From Ornithinibacillus californiensis (GTDB lineage: Bacteria; Bacillota; Bacilli; Bacillales; Amphibacillaceae), in NCBI RefSeq assembly GCF_001038485.1, contig NZ_LDUE01000030.1, positions 1 through 64,000 of the forward strand: a stretch of DNA of 64,000 nucleotides, in the 5' to 3' direction. This document shows, piece by piece, positions 1 through 7,935 of this stretch. The number at the start of each line of letters is the position of its first letter. Position 1 is the stretch's first letter. The notes below the pieces were generated by a model, which ran no database searches, was not told the origin of the DNA, and worked only from the letters and a program-made list of their open reading frames with translations. Position numbers and translations under genes: made by a program.

Positions 1-150
1 CTTAAGTTGGGTGGAGATTTTTGTTGAGATGAAGAATAGAGTGGTTCTAATCCTTAAGTTGGTTGAGGAATTTGGTTGAGATGAAGAATAGAGGAGTTCT
101 AATCTATAATCCTTTAGTTGAGTGAGGATTTTGGTTGAGACAAAGAATAA
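1..150. repeat. 52-bp tandem repeat, two full units and a partial third
   Basis: Bases 1-52 and 53-104 are two head-to-tail copies of a 52-bp unit, both beginning CTTAAGTTGG and containing the block GATGAAGAATAGAG followed by TTCTAATC. After a six-base TATAAT insertion (105-110) a third, more diverged partial unit runs to about 150. The array is intergenic, beyond the 3' end of the leftward NERD-like pseudogene, and may continue left of the window. The period equals that of the larger array at 58.7-59.16 kb. No open frame is conserved between units. Confidence 0.85.
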
Positions 151-181
151 ATGTTGAATAGATTGCAATTGCTAATAAAAG

Positions 182-211
182 AAACCTATTGAGTCATTAC
201 TCAATAGGTTT
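182..211 (-). terminator. Intrinsic terminator of the NERD-like gene
   Basis: A 13-bp perfect stem (AAACCTATTGAGT with its complement) with a 4-base loop, followed on the minus strand by a T-rich run. The 5' arm is still coding: the last codons and the TAA stop of the NERD-like gene lie inside the hairpin. Confidence 0.8.
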
Positions 212-1122
212 TCTAGCTTTAAAGTAAGACCAACGTTTGTTGCTGATAAAATTATATCGTGTCATTAATATTCTTTGTATTCTTTGTTGTGTCAGTAAAG
301 ATGCACACCAGTCGTTTACAATACTTGTTGTTATTTTTTCATTTGGGAATAATAGAATGAATTCTTCGGTTGTTCGTAAAACAGCATCGGCTATCTTTTC
401 ATTCCTTCCACAATTAATGCAGTAACAATAATACCCCGAAACTCTAATAGAGAATGATTTGCAGTTTTGACAGCTGATCCCTTTCTTAAGTTGATTATAA
501 GAGTAGGAAGGTAGGTTAGAATATGGATACTCCTCTTGATGAGAAGATAAGAGCTTGTCTACAATTGCTCTAGTTCGATTGGTAATATCGGAATGTTTAG
601 AATTTAATTTCCTAAGTAGGGAGTTAATTTGTGTTGGAAGAATAAATCGTTTATCTAGAGGAGCATTGTATAAGGTGAATTCTGGATTGACAAATACCAC
701 AGAGGCTTGAATTGGAATATTGATAGAATTACGATTGACAAATTGTTGTAGTAGGGTTTCTGCCCGATCTAGTTGGTGGAAGGGGTTTGTTATTTTATAA
801 TCTGGATATTTATAGAAGTTATCATTCTTATAGATATATTCCGCTTCAAAGTTTTTGATTTCGTAGACCTTTATCACATCGGGGAAAACTAATAAAGTAT
901 CAATTTGAAATAACGAGTTGTGATGGGTAAGTAGTAAATCTTTTATTATAAAGCAATCAGTTTGAAGTTGTGATCAAGTATTCCATCAAACAACACCTCT
1001 CCTTCATAACCTTTCTTTAAATTAAAATAGTGTTGCTCTTCCTTCTCTGATAGTTCGCTTCGATAAGACAAAATCTCTAGTATTTGCAGCTCTTTAGAAG
1101 GGGTTCGTTTCTTTGCTTCCAT
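197..1122 (-). pseudogene. NERD (nuclease-related) domain protein, frameshifted
   Basis: The reading frame opens at ATG 1120-1122 behind AAAGGATG and reads MEAKKRTPSKELQILEIL, continuing to about position 965, where it hits two TAA stops. The second half continues in another frame from roughly position 975 (QTDCFIIKDLLL, then FQIDTLLVFPDVIKVYEIKNF) to the stop at 197. Joining the two halves gives a normal NERD-domain protein of about 308 residues: N-terminal NERD core with the D..LL and E(V/I)KNF motifs, then a CxxC...CxxC zinc-ribbon-like segment (SCQNCKS, CYCINCG) near the C-terminus. The break fits a one-base deletion near 975-985. NERD proteins are nuclease-related and of uncertain role. 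It is either a pseudogene or a sequencing error in a real gene; the intact downstream frame suggests a recent event. Confidence 0.8.
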
Positions 1123-1163
1123 TTACTTCATCCTTTCTTTATGAAAAATCACTTGAGAGATAA

Positions 1164-1193
1164 TAGGGGAGAATGACTAAACGATCTCCCCTA
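1164..1193 (-). terminator. Hairpin downstream of SDR gene
   Basis: A 9-bp stem (TAGGGGAGA with its complement) lies directly after the SDR stop codon. There is no clean T-run on the minus strand, so it is a weak terminator or an mRNA-end stabiliser. Confidence 0.5.
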
Positions 1194-1200
1194 AACATAA

Positions 1201-1992
1201 TTACAACGCCTTAACTAACCCACCATCAACCAACAACGTCTGTCCAGTCGTATACGTATTTGCTGCAGAGCATAAGAAAACGGCTTGCTTAGCAAATTCT
1301 TCTGGCAATCCGTAGCGACCCATCGGAATACTTTTTTCGGTTGAAGATACAATTTCCTTATAGGACAAACCTAGTTTCTCTGCACGGATCTTATCTAAAT
1401 GTTCTACACGTTCTGTTGCGATTCGGCCTGGTCCAATGGTGTTAATCAAAATATTGTCTCTTGCAAGCTCTTGAGACAGGCTCTTAGCCAACCCGACAAC
1501 TCCTGCGCGGAATGTGTTTGATAGAATTAGATTATCAATGGATTGTTTAATAGATGACGAGGTGAAGTTAATAATTCGACCGCTTTGTTGTTCCTTCATA
1601 TATGGGAGTACTTCACGAATTGCTCTGACAAAACTTAGTAAATTAAGTTCAAATGCATTTTGCCATGCATCATCTTCAAAGTTTGCAAACCCACCAGCTG
1701 GAGGTCCTCCTGCGTTGTTGACGAGTACATCTACTGTTCCGTTTAATTCCGCCGCAAATTGAACGAGTTCTTTAATTTCATCTGGATTGGTCACATCACA
1801 AGTTTTGTAGAAAACATTGTTGTTTGCAGTGCTTTCTTTAATTTCTGCGACAGTTGCAATTAAATCTTCCTCGTTTCGACTGGAGACTACGACATGAGCT
1901 CCTTCGTGTGCAAATTGTAGTGCGGTTGCTTTCCCTAGACCTTTACTTGCAGCCATTACGATAACGGATTTTCCTTTTAACCCAAGATCCAT
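1201..1992 (-). CDS. Short-chain dehydrogenase/reductase, divergent active site
   Basis: This 263-residue protein has the classical SDR Rossmann fold length. The glycine-rich nucleotide loop is AASKGLG (residues 14-20), with VSSRN at 36-40 suggesting NADP(H) preference, and the NNAG motif is at 92-95. The active site is unusual: Ser145-147 are present, but the canonical YxxxK is replaced by SNTFR (158-162), so both the catalytic Tyr and Lys are absent. The dinucleotide-binding and C-terminal motifs (IGPGRIATERV, LLVDGG) are intact. This resembles the YvrD-like branch annotated as 3-oxoacyl-ACP reductase-like, and a fatty-acid role should not be assumed. The start follows TAGGAGGTAATAC closely. 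It appears monocistronic. Substrate unknown. Confidence 0.85.
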   Translation of the reverse strand: MDLGLKGKSVIVMAASKGLGKATALQFAHEGAHVVVSSRNEEDLIATVAEIKESTANNNVFYKTCDVTNPDEIKELVQFAAELNGTVDVLVNNAGGPPAGGFANFEDDAWQNAFELNLLSFVRAIREVLPYMKEQQSGRIINFTSSSIKQSIDNLILSNTFRAGVVGLAKSLSQELARDNILINTIGPGRIATERVEHLDKIRAEKLGLSYKEIVSSTEKSIPMGRYGLPEEFAKQAVFLCSAANTYTTGQTLLVDGGLVKAL

Positions 1993-2096
1993 ATGTATTA
2001 CCTCCTAGTAATGCGATTAATCAAAGTATATCACAGCTCTATTATTTTATAGTAAAATATACATAATTTTATGAAGAAACAGATATTGCGAAACCT

Positions 2097-2121
2097 AAAA
2101 AAACCGGCGCATCGCACCGAT
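2097..2121 (-). terminator. Intrinsic terminator after DUF3006 gene
   Basis: On the minus strand CGGTGC-GAT-GCGCCG (one G-T pair) is followed directly by seven Ts. It ends the lipoprotein-DUF3006 operon. Confidence 0.85.
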
Positions 2122-2125
2122 TCTC

Positions 2126-2386
2126 TTAATCCTTCTTAAATTTACTTCCATTGCTCTTTGCACGTAATTTTGCTAAAAGGTCTGCTGTCGTTTCTTTGGC
2201 TTCTTTTTCTGCCTCGTGATCAATTTCTACAATTTTGTAAGATCCATCTTGCTTCTCCATTTTAAAAACGGTATTTATATCACTACCTTCAGGAAGTTCT
2301 TCCTTTGCAACGACAAGCTCTGCTTTATCTTCTTCAATTAATATCACAGCTTGATTTCCTTCAAATCTGTCTAGTACACCTTTCAT
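2126..2386 (-). CDS. DUF3006 family small protein
   Basis: This 86-residue protein begins MKGVLDRFEGNQAVILIEE, the typical DUF3006 signature of a small beta-strand protein opening with 'DRFEGxxAVl'. It is acidic in the first half and Lys-rich at the end (KLRAKSNGSKFKKD). I chose the internal ATG at 2386 because GGAGGG sits seven bases upstream of it; an ATG at 2416 would lie inside the end of the upstream gene's coding region. It starts 17 bases after the stop of the metallo-beta-lactamase-fold lipoprotein gene, so the two form an operon. DUF3006 genes are often found beside ComEC-like hydrolases. Function unknown; a second DUF3006 gene lies divergently at 3974. Confidence 0.8.
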   Translation of the reverse strand: MKGVLDRFEGNQAVILIEEDKAELVVAKEELPEGSDINTVFKMEKQDGSYKIVEIDHEAEKEAKETTADLLAKLRAKSNGSKFKKD

Positions 2387-2403
2387 TGCTTTCCCTCCGA
2401 ACT

Positions 2404-3702
2404 TTAATTTACACATGCAATTCCTTCTGCTTCGATATCCCTTATTCTAGCATCGCCAATTCCTTTTATCCGTGTTAAATCTTTCACGGAACTAAATGGT
2501 CTCAATTCGATAAGGTCTTGTGCACGCTCTGGTCCAATGTGTTTAATATTCTGTACCTCTTCGAATGAAGCCGTATTAATGTTGACACAGCTTGAATTCG
2601 CTTGTTCATTTGATTCATTTGGAGAGGAACCAGAGTCTGAATTTGTTCCGCTCCCAGAACTAGAGCTTGAACCACTGTTAGTTTCACTACTTTTCGGGGT
2701 TACTGTTCCATCCTTTTTCGTCTTAATAGAATAGTCTTTACCATCTGTCGTCACAATAATCGTGCCGTGGACATCCGTGCCATATAATTCAATTCCAGCA
2801 TTGTTCATGAGTGAGACAATTTCTCTATGTGGATGGCCGTAACTATTATCAGCACCCGCACTATATATTGCTACGTCCGGGCTTACCGCATTTACAAATG
2901 AATGATCACTGGATGTAGATGATCCGTGATGTCCTAACTGTAAAATATCAGCATCTATCGTAAACCCGGCATTCATCATACGCTTCTCAGCATTCGTATC
3001 CGCATCTCCAGTAAACAGGAACTTTACGTTACCATACGTGAAAAGTACTGAGATAGACTCTTCATTTGATTTACCGGTAGCAGACTGTGGATAGAGAACT
3101 TTTAAATTCATTGGTCCAATATCAAATTCATCTCCGGAACGAGGCTCATGATAGTTGGCACCACTTTCTAACACAGCTTCGAGACCGCGTTGAAATGTAT
3201 TTGAGGTACTATCGTTTCCGGATAACCAAACTTCTGTAACCGTCATTGCATTAACCACATCATCTAGCTGGCCAATATGATCGGCATCTGGATGACTCCC
3301 AATAACTAAATCTAGTTTGGTAACGCCTTGCGATTGTAAATAATTGACGACTTCATTTCCTCGCCAGTCCCCAACGTCAAATAATATATTGTGCTCACCA
3401 TATTGCAATAGTGTCGCATCGGCTTGCCCGACATCAATATAGTGAACCTGTAACTCTGGAAGGCTACCAACGTTTTTGGGTTCTTCTTTTTCTTCCTTTT
3501 CTTCTTGTGTAGCTTCATCACTTTGTGAATCGGTTTGTTCGTCAGCTACTTCTTTTGCGTCACTGACCTCTTCTTCTGTCTGCGTCACTTCTATATCTAC
3601 TTTTTTATCTTTTACTTCCTCACTACTATCCGGTTCTACACCTTGACCACAGGCAACTAAGAAAAACGCCATCAGCACGGGAAGCAAGAGTCTTTTATAC
3701 AT
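2404..3702 (-). CDS. Secreted ComEC-like metallo-beta-lactamase-fold lipoprotein with ComEA-like tail
   Basis: The 432-residue product starts with a lipoprotein signal peptide ending LVAC (Cys18), then an acidic Glu/Asp/Lys-rich linker to about residue 75. The metallo-beta-lactamase-fold domain (about 83-340) carries the ComEC-type metal motif SHPDADHIG (136-144), FTGDAD (230-235), GHHGSS (257-262) and GHPH (289-292). A Ser/Gly/Asn-rich spacer leads to a helix-hairpin-helix DNA-binding tail (about 372-432: VNINTAS, IGPERAQ, IKGIGDARI) like ComEA. Such proteins are relatives of the ComEC nuclease domain and could cut or hold DNA outside the membrane; this is inference. The start at 3702 is preceded by GGGGGAA and places the signal peptide at the N-terminus. 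It is co-transcribed with the DUF3006 gene. Confidence 0.88.
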   Translation of the reverse strand: MYKRLLLPVLMAFFLVACGQGVEPDSSEEVKDKKVDIEVTQTEEEVSDAKEVADEQTDSQSDEATQEEKEEKEEPKNVGSLPELQVHYIDVGQADATLLQYGEHNILFDVGDWRGNEVVNYLQSQGVTKLDLVIGSHPDADHIGQLDDVVNAMTVTEVWLSGNDSTSNTFQRGLEAVLESGANYHEPRSGDEFDIGPMNLKVLYPQSATGKSNEESISVLFTYGNVKFLFTGDADTNAEKRMMNAGFTIDADILQLGHHGSSTSSDHSFVNAVSPDVAIYSAGADNSYGHPHREIVSLMNNAGIELYGTDVHGTIIVTTDGKDYSIKTKKDGTVTPKSSETNSGSSSSSGSGTNSDSGSSPNESNEQANSSCVNINTASFEEVQNIKHIGPERAQDLIELRPFSSVKDLTRIKGIGDARIRDIEAEGIACVN

Positions 3703-3851
3703 GTTTATTCCCCCATAAAAATCATTTAACCTCATTAATCGTAACAAAATAACCTAAGGAAATCTACATGAGAACGACAGGGTAAAGGTTGGTGATATCC
3801 CACAACATAAAAATTACTAGAAATTAAATTTTAATAGCCCTCTACTAATGC

Positions 3852-3895
3852 AAAATTGTATTTTCTACCTATGAAAAACAAATTTTCTACCTAAA
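3852..3895. promoter_or_regulatory. Candidate ComK-binding site: two AT-boxes in a 22-bp direct repeat
   Basis: Two matches to the ComK AT-box AAAAN5TTTT occur at 3852-3864 (AAAATTGTATTTT) and 3874-3886 (AAAAACAAATTTT). Nine bases separate them, giving a centre spacing of 22 bp; a typical K-box has 8 bp between boxes. Each box is followed by CTACCTA, so the whole is a 22-bp direct repeat. It lies between the divergent ComEC/ComEA-like lipoprotein operon and the DUF3006 membrane gene. AT-rich DNA gives such boxes by chance, so this is a candidate only. Confidence 0.45.
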
Positions 3896-3973
3896 AAAGT
3901 TCAGTAAAACACTATTTTACAAAGATGATTTATTTTTATCGAATTGGCATACTTAGGGATAGGAGGGATGGAC

Positions 3974-4357
3974 GTGAAAAAACTAGTTCAGTGGAAAATA
4001 ACTACGATCCTAATATTTCTTGTACTAATAGGTAATGGCCTAGTTACTATTTTTGCAGAAAAAATCGCACTTGAATCAGTAGATCAACCATCCAACAAGA
4101 AAACTGTATCAGTTAATGGAGTCGTAGACCGAATAGAGGACGGAGAAAAAGTTGTCATTCTAGTAGAGGCATTGGAAAAAGAGCTAGTTATCCATCAAGG
4201 TGATTTTGACCTTATTCTCCAGCCACATATCTGGCTACGACTTACGCTAATGGATGGTGAAATAAAGGAAGTGTCCATAGATTTGGAAAAAACCAAAGAA
4301 GAGGAGGGAAAGGTTAAGGCCCTGCTAGATAAGATAAAGGGTAGGGGAAATAATTAG
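3974..4357 (+). CDS. DUF3006 protein with N-terminal membrane anchor
   Basis: Read from the GTG at 3974 the product has 127 residues. The N-terminus (KKLVQWKITTILIFLVLIG) is a signal anchor or uncleaved signal peptide. Residues about 45-100 (VNGVVDRIEDGEKVVILVE...) repeat the DUF3006 pattern seen in the 2126-2386 gene, and the C-terminus is a charged Lys/Glu helix. AGGAGGG at 3961-3967 is six bases before the GTG; the in-frame ATG at 3968 abuts the ribosome site and is too close. The gene is divergent from the ComEC/ComEA-like operon, making it likely that both belong to one extracytoplasmic process. Function unknown. Confidence 0.75.
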   Translation: MKKLVQWKITTILIFLVLIGNGLVTIFAEKIALESVDQPSNKKTVSVNGVVDRIEDGEKVVILVEALEKELVIHQGDFDLILQPHIWLRLTLMDGEIKEVSIDLEKTKEEEGKVKALLDKIKGRGNN

Positions 4358-4363
4358 ACTTTG

Positions 4364-4924
4364 TTATAGTTTAAATCCTTCCTTAACCTTCTTCGCTACT
4401 TCAGCAGCACTTAGGTTTGTATTGTTAATTCTTATGTAGTTTTCATACGGAATTTCGCCTTCTAAAGAATTTAATCGATGTTTAACTATCGAATTTTTTA
4501 GGTTGTTTTCCGACCACTCGATATCTCTTTTCGACGGCTTATGTTCTAGTCTATTGGGCGTTTTATTTCTTTCCAATCTCTCGGATATGTCAGCCTCTAA
4601 CTCTACAAAATAGACCGTGCCACCTCTCGATTCAAAAATCTTGCAGATGCGGTTTACGTAATCCCAGTCTTCTTGCAGATCAAAGGCCCACAAATAAGTG
4701 AAGATTAAACCATCTAAATCACTTGTTGCCACTGATTCAAAAATCTCACGGCGAAAGAGGTTTACTAACCGTTTTCCTTCTTTGGTTCCATAATCAAAGA
4801 AATTGCTAACTAATTCGATTGTCATGTGGTTATGAAAGAGCTTTAAATTCGTGATTCTAGCGAGTTATTGTCCGACAGTCATTTTTCCAACAGCTTGTGG
4901 TCCTGTGATAAGTACAAATTTCAT
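4364..4924 (-). pseudogene. P-loop nucleotide kinase (shikimate-kinase-like), interrupted by a stop codon
   Basis: An ATG at 4922-4924 (AAAGGGG upstream) opens MKFVLITGPQAVGKMTVGQ, a perfect Walker A loop. The twentieth codon is TAA (4865-4867), most simply a GAA-to-TAA change because relatives read GQELA here. The frame then continues unbroken (LARITNLKLFHNHMTIELV...) to the stop at 4364, so one substitution separates it from a 186-residue AAA/shikimate-kinase-like protein. The downstream part alone lacks the P-loop and should be inactive as a kinase. Residues DLQEDW and FVELEADISERLERN match small P-loop kinases of unknown substrate. Pseudogene, or a read error. Confidence 0.8.
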
Positions 4925-4978
4925 TTCATATAGTACCCCTTTTAGAATTTTATAAATAGTTTATCATATTTTGGCAAA

Positions 4979-5010
4979 GAAAAAAGGCTAAATCTAATTA
5001 GATTCAGCCT
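4979..5010 (-). terminator. Intrinsic terminator of the YtkA-like lipoprotein gene
   Basis: On the minus strand a 12-bp stem (AGGCTGAATCTA with its near-complement) is followed by six Ts. Confidence 0.85.
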
Positions 5011-5027
5011 ACCGAAATATCCATTAT

Positions 5028-5510
5028 TTAATGACCACCATGCTCATCTTCTTCAGTTTCCTCATGACCATGATCGTCCTCTGTATCTTCATCGGTTTGT
5101 TCATAATGACCGCCTTCACCAATCGTAATCGCTAGTTTAGGCATTGTGTGCATATCTCTTGCAGTTACATGGACTTGTACATGGAATAATCCATCATGAT
5201 CAAATGAAGTAGTAGCGGTATATGTACCGTCTTCATTATTTGTGGACTCTATTTTCGTGCTTTCGTCTTTTTTTCCCTCTTCCCAAATTTCATAAACGAC
5301 TTCATCAGCATCCGTAACATTCTCTTCACCATATGTGACAGTAGCAAGAAGTTCAACCTCTTCGTTAACTTCTGCAGCCTCGGGCACATCAAGTGTTGCC
5401 CCTAAAACAAGTACTTCTTCTTCGTCAGGATTGTTTTCATTCGTATCGGAACAAGCAGCTAGTAAAATAATTGAAACTGCAATTAGGATAAAAAATAATT
5501 TTGATTTCAT
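5028..5510 (-). CDS. YtkA/FixH-like lipoprotein with His-rich tail
   Basis: This 160-residue protein has a lipoprotein signal ending LLAAC (Cys20), followed by an acidic spacer and a single beta-sandwich YtkA/FixH-like domain (about 33-130: GATLDVPEAAEVNEEV, DGTYTATTSFDHDGLFHVQVHV). The C-terminus (about 135-160) is very acidic and rich in His (HGHEETEEDEHGGH), which suggests metal binding; that is inference. YtkA-like domains occur in extracytoplasmic proteins linked to copper or respiratory assembly, but no partner genes are here. The start at 5510 has AAAGGAG eight bases upstream; an earlier ATG at 5528 would overlap the ribosome site. Confidence 0.8.
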   Translation of the reverse strand: MKSKLFFILIAVSIILLAACSDTNENNPDEEEVLVLGATLDVPEAAEVNEEVELLATVTYGEENVTDADEVVYEIWEEGKKDESTKIESTNNEDGTYTATTSFDHDGLFHVQVHVTARDMHTMPKLAITIGEGGHYEQTDEDTEDDHGHEETEEDEHGGH

Positions 5511-5696
5511 TCCAAAAACTCCTTTCAATCTATCTGTATTCTATCATGTTGCATCATAATTTAAACGTAGAGTTTTGAACAGATATTGACATTTTGTTAC
5601 AGCTATCATTTACATAGAAATTACACTATTTTCACAATAAACTGAAACTCAAATGGGATACTTAAGATAGAGTGAATATTGAATGGAGGGAACTAA

Positions 5697-6587
5697 ATGA
5701 AACGTGTAAAAAAAGCAATCATTCCTGCAGCTGGATTAGGTACACGCTTTCTACCGGCAACGAAAGCAATGCCTAAGGAGATGTTACCTATAATTGATCG
5801 TCCTACAATTGATTATATTGTGGAAGAGGCAAAACGTTCAGGTATTGAGGACATTATTATTGTTACCGGAAAGGGAAAGCGTGCTATTGAGGATCATTTC
5901 GATAAAAATATAGAGCTGGAAGACAACCTGATTAAAAAAGGGAAGCATGCATTACTCGAGAAAATTCAACCTTCATCCAATGTGGAAATTCATTATATTA
6001 GACAAAAAGAACCGAGAGGACTTGGTAATGCTGTATGGTGTGCACGTAAGTTTATCGGTGATGAACCATTTGCTGTGTTATTAGGTGATGATATTGTTCG
6101 AGCGGAAACACCTGGTATTAAACAATTAATCATGCAATTCGAAAAGTTGGATTCCTCCATTATTGGGGTACAAGAAATTCCTATAGAAGAAACAGAGCGG
6201 TATGGAATTGTTGAGTCGGATAAGAAGCAAGGTCGATTACACTCAGTGAAAAAATTAGTAGAAAAGCCGAAGATGGAAGCTGCTCCAAGTACTCTAGCGA
6301 TTATGGGGCGTTATGTTCTAACCCCCGCTATATTCGATCTATTAGAAAACCAAGTACCAGGAGCTGGTGGGGAAATCCAATTAACAGATGCAATTAACCG
6401 TTTAAATGAGCTGGAACAGGTTTACGCCTACCAATTGGAAGGTAACCGATATGATGTTGGAGATAAAATGGGTTTCTTACGTACCACGGTAGATTTTGCT
6501 CTTGAAAACAGCGAGTTTAGTGGACAGGTAGAGCAAATGCTAAGGGAGCTATTAGAAAAATATCATTCACGAGAGGTAGTACGATGA
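5697..6587 (+). CDS. galU: UTP-glucose-1-phosphate uridylyltransferase
   Basis: This 296-residue enzyme makes UDP-glucose from glucose-1-phosphate and UTP in the cytoplasm. The nucleotidyltransferase signature [17 protein letters not shown] begins at residue 13, followed by ERYGIV, VEKP and the GGEIQLTDA motif, all as in B. subtilis GtaB. Length is normal. GGAGGG precedes the ATG. Its stop overlaps the start of the UDP-glucose dehydrogenase gene (ATGA), so the two are translationally coupled and supply UDP-glucose and then UDP-glucuronate for wall teichuronic acid or exopolysaccharide. No glycosyltransferases follow, so this is a stand-alone precursor operon. Confidence 0.97.
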   Translation: MKRVKKAIIPAAGLGTRFLPATKAMPKEMLPIIDRPTIDYIVEEAKRSGIEDIIIVTGKGKRAIEDHFDKNIELEDNLIKKGKHALLEKIQPSSNVEIHYIRQKEPRGLGNAVWCARKFIGDEPFAVLLGDDIVRAETPGIKQLIMQFEKLDSSIIGVQEIPIEETERYGIVESDKKQGRLHSVKKLVEKPKMEAAPSTLAIMGRYVLTPAIFDLLENQVPGAGGEIQLTDAINRLNELEQVYAYQLEGNRYDVGDKMGFLRTTVDFALENSEFSGQVEQMLRELLEKYHSREVVR

Positions 6588-7903
6588 ATATTGCCGTTGT
6601 TGGTACAGGATATGTCGGACTCGTAACAGGAGTTAGTCTAGCCGAGGTTGGTCACCATGTTCGTTGTATCGATTTGGATACGAAGAAGATGGAACAATTA
6701 AAGTCTGGGAGAGCAACGATTTGGGAGCCAGGGTTAGAGGAATTGATGGTTAAAAACATGGCTAAGGGGAGGCTTTTCTTTACAACAGAGTATGAAATTG
6801 GTTTAGAAAATGCGGAAGTGATCTATATAGCTGTAGGTACTCCAGAGAAGGAGGATGGATCAGCGGATATTCAGTATGTAGAAGAGGCAGCGAAAACTAT
6901 TGCAAAATTTGTTCGGAACGATGCATTAGTGGTGATAAAGAGTACGGTCCCCGTTGGAACAAATGATAAAATTTATAGCATTCTTCAAGATAATCTGATA
7001 CGGGATATTACAGTAGATATGGTTTCAAATCCTGAATTTTTAAGGGAAGGAACAGCGATTCAAGATGCCTTTCGTGGTGATCGAATCGTAGTAGGGGCCC
7101 ATAACTTAAAGGCCATTGAAGTGATGGAGAGAGTAAATAAACCTTTTGGAATACCGATATTTAAGACAGATATTCGAAGTGCTGAAATGATAAAATATGC
7201 TTCAAACGCTTTTCTGGCAACGAAAATTAGCTTTATCAATGAAATTGCAAATATTTGTGAACGTGTTGGGGCAAATGTTGACTTGGTCGCGCAAGGAATG
7301 GGGATGGATGAGCGTATAGGGAGTAAGTTTTTAAAAGCAGGAATCGGTTATGGAGGTTCTTGTTTTCCTAAAGATACGAAGGCATTAATACAGATTGCTG
7401 GCAATGTTCAGTATGATTTTGATTTGTTAAAAGGGGTTGTTCAAGTCAATCAAAAGCAGCAGATGATCCTAGTTGATCGCTTGCTTGATAGATTTACCTC
7501 GCTAAAAGGGAAGAGAGTTACCGTACTAGGATTAACATTTAAACCGAATACCGATGACATGCGAGAGGCCGCCTCCATTATTATTACGAATACCTTGATA
7601 ACGCTAGGTGCAGATGTTATCTGCTATGATCCAGTTGCGATGGAGCAAGCGATGAATCTTCTACATGATCAAGTTAAATTTGCAGATAGTATGAAGGAAG
7701 CATTATTAGAGAGTGAAGCTGCGTTATTATTAACAGAGTGGGATGAATTTAAGGAAATAGATTTAGATGTTTATCAGCTTATGAAATCGCCAATTATCTT
7801 TGATGGTCGTAATTGCTATCCACCAGAGGTTATGGCTGAGAAGCAGATAGAGTATTATTCCATTGGTAGACCTAAGATCCCACCATTAACGTATGTGAAA
7901 TAG
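6584..7903 (+). CDS. ugd: UDP-glucose 6-dehydrogenase
   Basis: This 439-residue enzyme oxidises UDP-glucose to UDP-glucuronate with two NAD+. The N-terminal Rossmann loop GTGYVG is at 7-12, the conserved [11 protein letters not shown] at 148-158, and the catalytic Cys260 in [10 protein letters not shown]. The C-terminal UDP-binding domain includes [14 protein letters not shown]. It is equivalent to B. subtilis TuaD/Ugd. The start overlaps the galU stop by four bases, and the operon ends at a strong hairpin just past the stop. UDP-glucuronate is used for teichuronic acid or capsule; the downstream polymerising genes are not in this window. Confidence 0.97.
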   Translation: MNIAVVGTGYVGLVTGVSLAEVGHHVRCIDLDTKKMEQLKSGRATIWEPGLEELMVKNMAKGRLFFTTEYEIGLENAEVIYIAVGTPEKEDGSADIQYVEEAAKTIAKFVRNDALVVIKSTVPVGTNDKIYSILQDNLIRDITVDMVSNPEFLREGTAIQDAFRGDRIVVGAHNLKAIEVMERVNKPFGIPIFKTDIRSAEMIKYASNAFLATKISFINEIANICERVGANVDLVAQGMGMDERIGSKFLKAGIGYGGSCFPKDTKALIQIAGNVQYDFDLLKGVVQVNQKQQMILVDRLLDRFTSLKGKRVTVLGLTFKPNTDDMREAASIIITNTLITLGADVICYDPVAMEQAMNLLHDQVKFADSMKEALLESEAALLLTEWDEFKEIDLDVYQLMKSPIIFDGRNCYPPEVMAEKQIEYYSIGRPKIPPLTYVK

Positions 7904-7905
7904 AA

Positions 7906-7934
7906 AGGGCAGCTCCTGTTTTGGGAGCTGCCCT
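7906..7934. terminator. Bidirectional terminator between ugd and yitT-like gene
   Basis: A 12-bp G+C-rich stem (AGGGCAGCTCCt with GGGAGCTGCCCT) lies between the convergent stops at 7903 and 7936. Confidence 0.85.
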
Positions 7935-7935
7935 C

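Noticed and set aside
237-425. 62-residue plus-strand frame
   Set aside because: It lies antisense within the NERD-like pseudogene with no start signals.
5650-5690. ECF-sigma promoter (TGAAAC) before galU
   Set aside because: TGAAAC is present at about 5642, but no matching -10 (CGTA/CGTC type) follows at 16-17 bp.
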